Assembly (NCBI GenBank): GCA_030149405.1
Contig: JASBRM010000051.1
Coordinates: 1 to 18,373 of the forward strand
Length of the DNA stretch: 18,373 nucleotides
Source of the DNA: Neptuniibacter sp.
GTDB lineage: Bacteria; Pseudomonadota; Gammaproteobacteria; Pseudomonadales; Balneatricaceae
Direction of reading: 5' to 3'
Shown in pieces: positions 13,386 through 18,373 of the stretch. Position 1 is the stretch's first letter. Every line of letters starts with the position of its first letter. Position numbers and translations under genes: made by a program. Under the pieces are notes generated by a model. The model worked only from the letters and a program-made list of their open reading frames with translations, had not been told where the DNA came from and made no database searches.

Positions 13386-14186
13386 CTAAAAGTTAAAGAG
13401 CTGGTGGGTATTCTTAGCAACCGTTTCTTGTAATGACTCAAAAGATTGACCTCTTAGAGACGCTACTTTAGCGGCGATATGGGGTAAATACTCCGGTAAG
13501 TTTCTCCGAGATTTAGGTTTAGGCTTAATATCTCGTGGAATCAGATAAGGGGCATCCGTTTCCAATAGCAGCCTTTGTTCAGGGATATCTTTAACCAGCT
13601 TTTGCAGATCCAGGCCTCTGCGTTCATCACAAATCCAACCTGTAATCCCAATATAAAGGTCCAGATCCAGATAGTTATAGAGCTCTGTTTTTGTCCCGGT
13701 GAAACAGTGGGCGACTGCACCGACAAAGTCATCACGATGGGACTTGAGCATGGCCAGCTGTTGTTTATGAGCATCTCGCTCATGCAGGAACAGGGGGAGC
13801 TGCGTTTCGTGGGCAATTTCCAGTTGGGCTTCGAACGTTGCAATCTGTTGCTCGGGTTCTGAAAAATTACGATTAAAATCCAGCCCGGTTTCACCACAGG
13901 CAACCACGCAACTTTCTTTACACAAAGAACTGATCTCTCGCAGGTCACTTTCTGAATGATCTTTCGCATAATGCGGGTGAACACCCACTGTGCAAAATAG
14001 CTGCTCAGGATATTCCTGACAGAGTTCAATGGCTTCCAGACTCTCTTTTAACGTCGTACCGGTGATGATTAATTTACCCACACCGCTTTCAATGGCGCGT
14101 TGGATAACGTCGTGTCGGTCTTTATCAAAACTACTGTCGGTGAGGTTGATGCCAATATCAACCCAGGTCGGTGTACTGCTTTCCAA
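13386..14186 (-). CDS. tatD: TatD metal-dependent DNase
   Basis: 266 residues, close to the 260 of E. coli TatD. It matches true TatD and not YcfH or YjjV: the N-terminus reads DIGINLTDSSFDKDRHDV, without the usual HxH of the wider family, followed by TVGVHPHYAKD, CGETGLDFNRNFS, HERDAH, AHCFTGT, YIGITGWICDERRG and LETDAPYL. The conserved His, Glu and Asp residues bind the two metals. TatD is a 3'-5' exonuclease linked to DNA repair and removal of damaged DNA, with a proposed part in quality control of Tat substrates. The start is TTG at 14184-14186, since no ATG or GTG is available before the conserved VDIG; GAGA lies upstream. It begins 24 bp after the slt stop, so it is co-transcribed with slt. 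Confidence 0.95.
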   Translation of the reverse strand: MESSTPTWVDIGINLTDSSFDKDRHDVIQRAIESGVGKLIITGTTLKESLEAIELCQEYPEQLFCTVGVHPHYAKDHSESDLREISSLCKESCVVACGETGLDFNRNFSEPEQQIATFEAQLEIAHETQLPLFLHERDAHKQQLAMLKSHRDDFVGAVAHCFTGTKTELYNYLDLDLYIGITGWICDERRGLDLQKLVKDIPEQRLLLETDAPYLIPRDIKPKPKSRRNLPEYLPHIAAKVASLRGQSFESLQETVAKNTHQLFNF

Positions 14187-14210
14187 CGTGCTTATCTCTT
14201 GCTGTGTAAA

Positions 14211-16166
14211 TTAAAGACGAATGATATCGTTTTGATTGAGGGCCAGCAGCTGCAGCTGCTTTTCCGACAATAAACTCGCCTGTCTGCCTTGCAGGCGGTC
14301 ATAAATGACTCTGAAGGCCAGCACATTTTGCACATAATTGCGGGTTTCTTTAAATGGAATGGTCTCAATCCAGACATCCAGAGGTAGATCACCACGATCT
14401 TTGAGCCAGCGTTTTACACGGTGTGGACCGGCGTTATAGGCAGCAGCAGCGTAGGCTGGGTTATTATCAAAGCGTTTGTACATATCACCCAGATAAGCTG
14501 AGCCCAGTGTGATATTAAGTTTGGGCTGGAACAGCTGTGAGCGGCGGGTATATTTAACTTTGTGCTTTTTGGCAGTATCAGAAGCTGTCTTTGGCATCAG
14601 TTGCATTAAACCGCGAGCGCCTACATGGGATGTCGCTGAATATAGAAATGCACTTTCCTGACGGGCAATTGCTATTGGAAAGCTCAAATCCAGACCGTTT
14701 TTAACTGCGTGTTTGGCAAATAAGTCTTTATGCGGATGTGGAAAACGCAGATCTACATGATCCCAGCGATTGGTCTTAGCTGCGTTAATGATGGCTTGCA
14801 GGTGCCATCCCCAGGAGTGGGCCAGATAGCCAGATGTGAGCTTTTCTTCCTCACTCATTTTGCTTTGAGCTAAGTTCCATTCACGGTTAGCTTCAACAAG
14901 TTTGCCTAGCTTGAACAGTTCCCTTGCACGCAATACAGCGGGTTGTTGTTCCAGCTGAATGAGCTGTATTTCAGATGGTTTTGAACTGCTCGCGTTTAAA
15001 AGGAATGGCGCTTCACTGATCTCAGCAGCCAGGTAACCATAAAAGCTTCTGTCCTGAGAGATCTTGTTAAAGCGATCGACTTCGCTGTTTTCAGGCATCA
15101 GATGCATTTCTGAGACGGCTAACCAGTATTGCCATTTGGCTGACGATTGTTTCTCTTTTGGCAGGTTCTGAATTGCATCATGAATCACCTGCCAGTCCTG
15201 TGCGGCAAGAGCATTGCGGATACGTACTTCCGTCAGTTCTGCAAGTTTATACTTAGGGTCTAATTTTTCACTGAGTTCAATCGCTTTGCTGTGATAACGG
15301 CTGTTTAGCCGTTTGCCTATATAAAGGGAGACATTTTCCTGAATATCAGAAGGAAAATTTGCCTTATTTTTTACCCAGGCTTCCGTTGCTGAAATGGGAT
15401 GGGAGCGGAACCATTTTTTATAGGCCAGTTGCGCCGCACTAGCGCGATGCTGTGCCGGTAGTTGTTTTAATTTCTTTGAAGTGATCAGGGAAGGCGAGTT
15501 GTAAATTTTCCAGAACAGTTGGCTTTGTTTCTTGTGCTCTGCTTGTGTGATCTTCTTATCAATATAACGAGCAAGCTTGGTATTTCCCTGTTCCAGGCTT
15601 AACCAGAAGCGATGAGTTGCTTCAGCTGAAGTAGGCCTGCCGGTTTTCATCCAGGCTTTAAATAATGGATCACAGCTTTTGGGTTGGGAATTACCCACAA
15701 CCCAGAGGTCTCTGGCATTAAACAAAGCTTCTTTTTGTTGAGTCACCGTGCCATTCAGCAAAGCGACCTGATATTGGCAGATGTAGTGGGTGCTTTCGAC
15801 TGGGTTTTTCTCGAAATGATGAATGTATGCAGTCCAACGTTTGGACTTTGCCAGATGATTCAACCAGGTTCGGTTTAAACGGTTCGCAAGTGGAAGCTCA
15901 CTGTAGTCTTCAAGAAATGCATTAATCTTCTGCTGCGAGATGGAACGCTTTTGTTTTATGTAGAGAGAATAATCGAGATAGGGGTAGAGCGGGTAGTTGC
16001 CAAGTCGTGATTTCAGTTTGTTGAATTCTGTGATCTTGTTGCTGTTTAAAAGCTTCTCTGCCTTGAGAAATAATTCCCTTTCGGATTGGTATCCGGGGGT
16101 GGGAACGTAGCTAAATGCTGCCGTTGTAAAAAGGCTGAAGAATAAAAAAAATAAAACGCGTGGCAT
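14211..16166 (-). CDS. slt: Soluble lytic murein transglycosylase (Slt70)
   Basis: 651 residues from the ATG at 16164-16166. The protein starts with a Sec signal peptide (MPRVLFFLFFSLFTTAAFS), followed by a long superhelical U/L domain of paired helices (about 25-475). The C-terminal catalytic SLT domain has ARQES with catalytic E504, GARGLMQLMPKTA, and AYNAGPHRVKRW. It cleaves the MurNAc-GlcNAc bond of peptidoglycan in the periplasm with 1,6-anhydro product formation, recycling and remodelling murein. The ATG has only a weak ribosome binding site; TTG at 16176-16178, four codons upstream, has AAGGA at an 8-nt spacing and may be the true start (MDWIMPRV...). A longer form from 16256 is unlikely because it would bury the signal peptide. 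tatD follows 24 bp downstream. Confidence 0.93.
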   Translation of the reverse strand: MPRVLFFLFFSLFTTAAFSYVPTPGYQSERELFLKAEKLLNSNKITEFNKLKSRLGNYPLYPYLDYSLYIKQKRSISQQKINAFLEDYSELPLANRLNRTWLNHLAKSKRWTAYIHHFEKNPVESTHYICQYQVALLNGTVTQQKEALFNARDLWVVGNSQPKSCDPLFKAWMKTGRPTSAEATHRFWLSLEQGNTKLARYIDKKITQAEHKKQSQLFWKIYNSPSLITSKKLKQLPAQHRASAAQLAYKKWFRSHPISATEAWVKNKANFPSDIQENVSLYIGKRLNSRYHSKAIELSEKLDPKYKLAELTEVRIRNALAAQDWQVIHDAIQNLPKEKQSSAKWQYWLAVSEMHLMPENSEVDRFNKISQDRSFYGYLAAEISEAPFLLNASSSKPSEIQLIQLEQQPAVLRARELFKLGKLVEANREWNLAQSKMSEEEKLTSGYLAHSWGWHLQAIINAAKTNRWDHVDLRFPHPHKDLFAKHAVKNGLDLSFPIAIARQESAFLYSATSHVGARGLMQLMPKTASDTAKKHKVKYTRRSQLFQPKLNITLGSAYLGDMYKRFDNNPAYAAAAYNAGPHRVKRWLKDRGDLPLDVWIETIPFKETRNYVQNVLAFRVIYDRLQGRQASLLSEKQLQLLALNQNDIIRL

Positions 16167-16313
16167 TATCCAGTCCAAAATTAAGTTCCTTACATGACTT
16201 ATACGGCACTTTGCGGCGTTTTTTAAATGAATTTGTTGTGTATGCAGTAATTTCATGCAACTTGTGCAAAAAACAGTAAAATAGCCGCCCCAGTTAACGA
16301 GTTCTTTCAGACC

Positions 16314-18209
16314 ATGCCTCTCATTCGACTAGATAAAATTTCCATCGCTTTTGGAGCCAAACCACTTTTAGATCATGTGGATTTTCAGATTGATCCCGGT
16401 GAACGTGTTGCGCTTGTGGGTCTGAACGGTGCCGGTAAATCCACGTTGTTGAAACTGGTAGCGGGTCATCATAAAGCGGATTCGGGTGAATTTTGGGTAT
16501 CCCCCACGTGCCGAATTGCGGAGTTGCCTCAGGCGATGCCTGCTGCGGATGAACGCATCGTCCGTGATGTTGTGACAGCAGGGCTTAAGGATATTCTGGA
16601 TCTCCGCCAGGCATACGATGCTATGGCTCTGGAAGAAAACGTAAATATGGCAGAGTTGGACAAACTACAGCATCAGATCGAGGCGGTAGATGGCTGGCAT
16701 CTGGAGCAGAGAGTTCAACGAGTCGTAGAGCAACTTGATCTGCCTGCTGAGAAAGCGATGTCTGAACTGTCGGGTGGCTGGCGTCGTCGTGTTGCGCTTG
16801 GGGCTGCATTGGTTCAGAACCCGGATCTGTTGTTACTGGATGAGCCAACCAACCATCTGGACATTGAAACAATTGAGTGGCTCGAAAAACAACTCCTCGA
16901 GTTCAAAGGTGGTTTGCTGATTATCTCCCACGACCGTGCTCTGGTGGATCGTCTGGCAACCCGCATTGTAGAGCTGGACCGTGGGGTTCTTACTTCGTTC
17001 CCCGGAAGCTATTCAGCCTATATTGAGTTGAAGCAAAAGCTGCTCGAAGAGGAAGAGAAACATAACGCTGAGTTCGACAAAAAGTTAGCCCAGGAAGAAC
17101 GCTGGATCCGGCAAGGGATCAAAGCACGACGCACCCGTAATGAGGGTAGGGTCAGGGCGCTGAAACAGCTGCGAAATGAACGAGCAGAACGACGTGAGCG
17201 TTCCGGCAAGGCTAAATTTTCCCTGGAAGACGCTGCACGTAGCGGAAAGCTGGTGGCAGAACTCAAGAATGTAAGCCTGAGCTATGCGGATCAACCGCTA
17301 TTTCACGATTTTGATTTTCTATTGCAACGCGGGGATCGCGTTGGATTGATCGGCCCTAACGGTGCAGGTAAAAGTAGTTTATTGCGGGTTCTCTTAGGCA
17401 AAGAGAATCCTGATTCCGGTGAGGTGCGTTTAGGCACCAACCTTCAGGTTGCCTATTTCGATCAGCTGCGTGCGACGATCGATCCGGAAAAAACGGTAAT
17501 GGATAACATATCCGAAGGACGAGAAAGCATTACCATCAATGGTAAGCAAAGGCACCTGATCAGTTATCTTAATGACTTCATGTTTGCACCTGAGCGGGCG
17601 AGAACGCCGGTCAAAGCGCTTTCTGGTGGTGAAACTAACCGTGTGTTACTGGCAAAACTCTTTAGCCAGCCAGCAAACCTTCTGGTATTGGACGAACCTA
17701 CCAACGACCTTGATATTGAAACTCTGGAACTTCTCGAAGAGATCATCCTTAACTTCGACGGCACTATCTTATTGGTTAGCCATGACCGTACTTTCCTCGA
17801 TAGTGTTGTCACCAGTACGCTGGTGTTCGAGAGCAAAGGTGAGTTGAAAGAATATGTAGGCGGTTATAAAGACTGGCTACGTCAAAGACCTGCCCGGGAA
17901 GATGCTGCTAAAGCAGTGAATCAGAAGTCTGAACCATCCCCGAAGAAAACAGAGGCTGTTGCCGAAGCGACTTCGAAACCCAAAAAGCTTAGCTACAAAC
18001 TACAGCGTGAGCTTGAAATGCTGCCTGCTCAGCTTGAAGAAGCCGAAGCCGCGCTTGAGGCTATTCAGGAAGAAACCAGTGCGCCTGATTTCTACCAAAA
18101 GGATCATGAAACGGTCTCAGCTAAACTGGCTGAATTAGCAGAGCAGGAACAACAACTTGAAGCATTGATGGAACGCTGGGTTGAGCTGGAGGCAATGCAG
18201 GAGGCTTAA
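16314..18209 (+). CDS. uup: ABC-F ATPase Uup
   Basis: 631 residues, as in E. coli Uup (635). Two ABC domains without membrane segments: Walker A GLNGAGKST (36-44), signature LSGGW (152-156), Walker B LLLLDEPTNHLD (172-183); second Walker A GPNGAGKSS (347-355), signature LSGGE and LVLDEPTNDLD. Between them lies the charged linker with QGIKARRTRNEGRVRALK, a hallmark of Uup. The C-terminal segment after about 540 is a predicted coiled coil starting KLSYKLQRELEMLPAQLEEA, the DNA-binding arm of Uup. Uup acts on the ribosome and on DNA, limiting precise excision of transposons. The ATG at 16314 has no strong ribosome binding site; the first conserved residues start right there. Divergent from slt. 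Confidence 0.95.
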   Translation: MPLIRLDKISIAFGAKPLLDHVDFQIDPGERVALVGLNGAGKSTLLKLVAGHHKADSGEFWVSPTCRIAELPQAMPAADERIVRDVVTAGLKDILDLRQAYDAMALEENVNMAELDKLQHQIEAVDGWHLEQRVQRVVEQLDLPAEKAMSELSGGWRRRVALGAALVQNPDLLLLDEPTNHLDIETIEWLEKQLLEFKGGLLIISHDRALVDRLATRIVELDRGVLTSFPGSYSAYIELKQKLLEEEEKHNAEFDKKLAQEERWIRQGIKARRTRNEGRVRALKQLRNERAERRERSGKAKFSLEDAARSGKLVAELKNVSLSYADQPLFHDFDFLLQRGDRVGLIGPNGAGKSSLLRVLLGKENPDSGEVRLGTNLQVAYFDQLRATIDPEKTVMDNISEGRESITINGKQRHLISYLNDFMFAPERARTPVKALSGGETNRVLLAKLFSQPANLLVLDEPTNDLDIETLELLEEIILNFDGTILLVSHDRTFLDSVVTSTLVFESKGELKEYVGGYKDWLRQRPAREDAAKAVNQKSEPSPKKTEAVAEATSKPKKLSYKLQRELEMLPAQLEEAEAALEAIQEETSAPDFYQKDHETVSAKLAELAEQEQQLEALMERWVELEAMQEA

Positions 18210-18240
18210 GGAACCTGCGAACAAGTCCTGTTAGCGCTAT

Positions 18241-18340
18241 GCAAGCCCTGAAGTCTGTAGATGTAAGGCGCAGTTCGCCGTTAATGGCCGTAGCCCTTAA
18301 CAAGAGCTGCAACACAGCAGATACAGTCTACAGGGCTTGC
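18241..18340. repeat. 100-bp element with 19-bp inverted repeats after uup
   Basis: 18241-18259 and the reverse complement of 18322-18340 agree at 17 of 19 positions (the first ten bases, GCAAGCCCTG, are identical). Between the arms are two small hairpins: GGCG-cagtt-CGCC (18267-18279) and CTGC-aacaca-GCAG (18307-18320). A transcript would fold into a long closing stem with a junction. It starts 31 bp after the uup stop. No target-site duplication is evident. It could be a MITE or REP-like mobile repeat, or a structured RNA. Confidence 0.6.
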
Positions 18341-18354
18341 CCTCCGGGGCTTTT
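18339..18354 (+). terminator. Possible terminator after uup
   Basis: GCCC (18339-18342), loop TCCG, GGGC (18347-18350), then four T. The stem is only 4 bp, so it is weak; the larger inverted-repeat stem beside it may matter more for ending the uup transcript. Confidence 0.4.
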
Positions 18355-18373
18355 GTGATGATCCACACTCTGT

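Noticed and set aside
16621..16872. Minus-strand frames opposite uup
   Set aside because: Antisense shadows of a strongly conserved coding gene, without domain-like sequence.

Overview
The window looks like chromosomal DNA of a marine gammaproteobacterium. The family-level fit (Oceanospirillaceae and relatives such as Neptuniibacter, Amphritea or Marinobacterium) is inferred from gene content: a Uup-type ABC-F protein, an E. coli-like TatD, Slt70, malate:quinone oxidoreductase, a class I PHA synthase, LapD/LapG and a DUF3080 lipoprotein. No rRNA, tRNA, transposase, phage gene or CRISPR array was seen.

Layout. 1-345 is the 3' end of a ProQ/FinO-domain RNA chaperone gene, closed by a bidirectional terminator. 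406 to about 5554 is a compact minus-strand operon, in transcription order: MATE efflux pump, DUF3080 lipoprotein, LapG periplasmic protease, LapD c-di-GMP receptor. A plus-strand cold-shock protein follows, with a strong leader hairpin. Next come two minus-strand genes, a cysteine-cluster (YkgJ-type) protein and mqo; mqo has a large nested hairpin just upstream of its start. 8431-9252 is a plus-strand pair, a SUKH (SMI1/KNR4) protein and a TPR-like protein. A cluster of short hairpin repeats separates it from a lone minus-strand gene (9417-10598) with a PD-(D/E)xK-like fold signature. Then come phaC (minus), a small glutaredoxin-like gene (plus), an slt-tatD operon (minus) and uup (plus). A 100-bp element bounded by near-perfect 19-bp inverted repeats lies just after uup.

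Functional picture. LapD and LapG form the known c-di-GMP switch for retaining or releasing a large surface adhesin. The adhesin is not in this window, and the switch is co-directional with an uncharacterised lipoprotein and a MATE pump. Most other genes are housekeeping: central carbon metabolism (mqo), carbon storage (phaC), murein turnover (slt), nuclease repair or quality control (tatD), translation and DNA-related ABC-F activity (uup), and RNA chaperoning (proQ, csp). The accessory-looking part is 8431-10960: SUKH/TPR pair, repeat cluster, orphan nuclease-like gene and a structured gene-poor stretch.

The least explained items are: the MATE gene whose conserved first helix is encoded upstream of any ATG; the DUF3080 lipoprotein inside the Lap operon; the nested leader hairpin of mqo; the orphan PD-(D/E)xK-like protein with Val in place of the catalytic Lys; and the 100-bp inverted-repeat element after uup. 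I see no clear, complete, novel multi-gene system.
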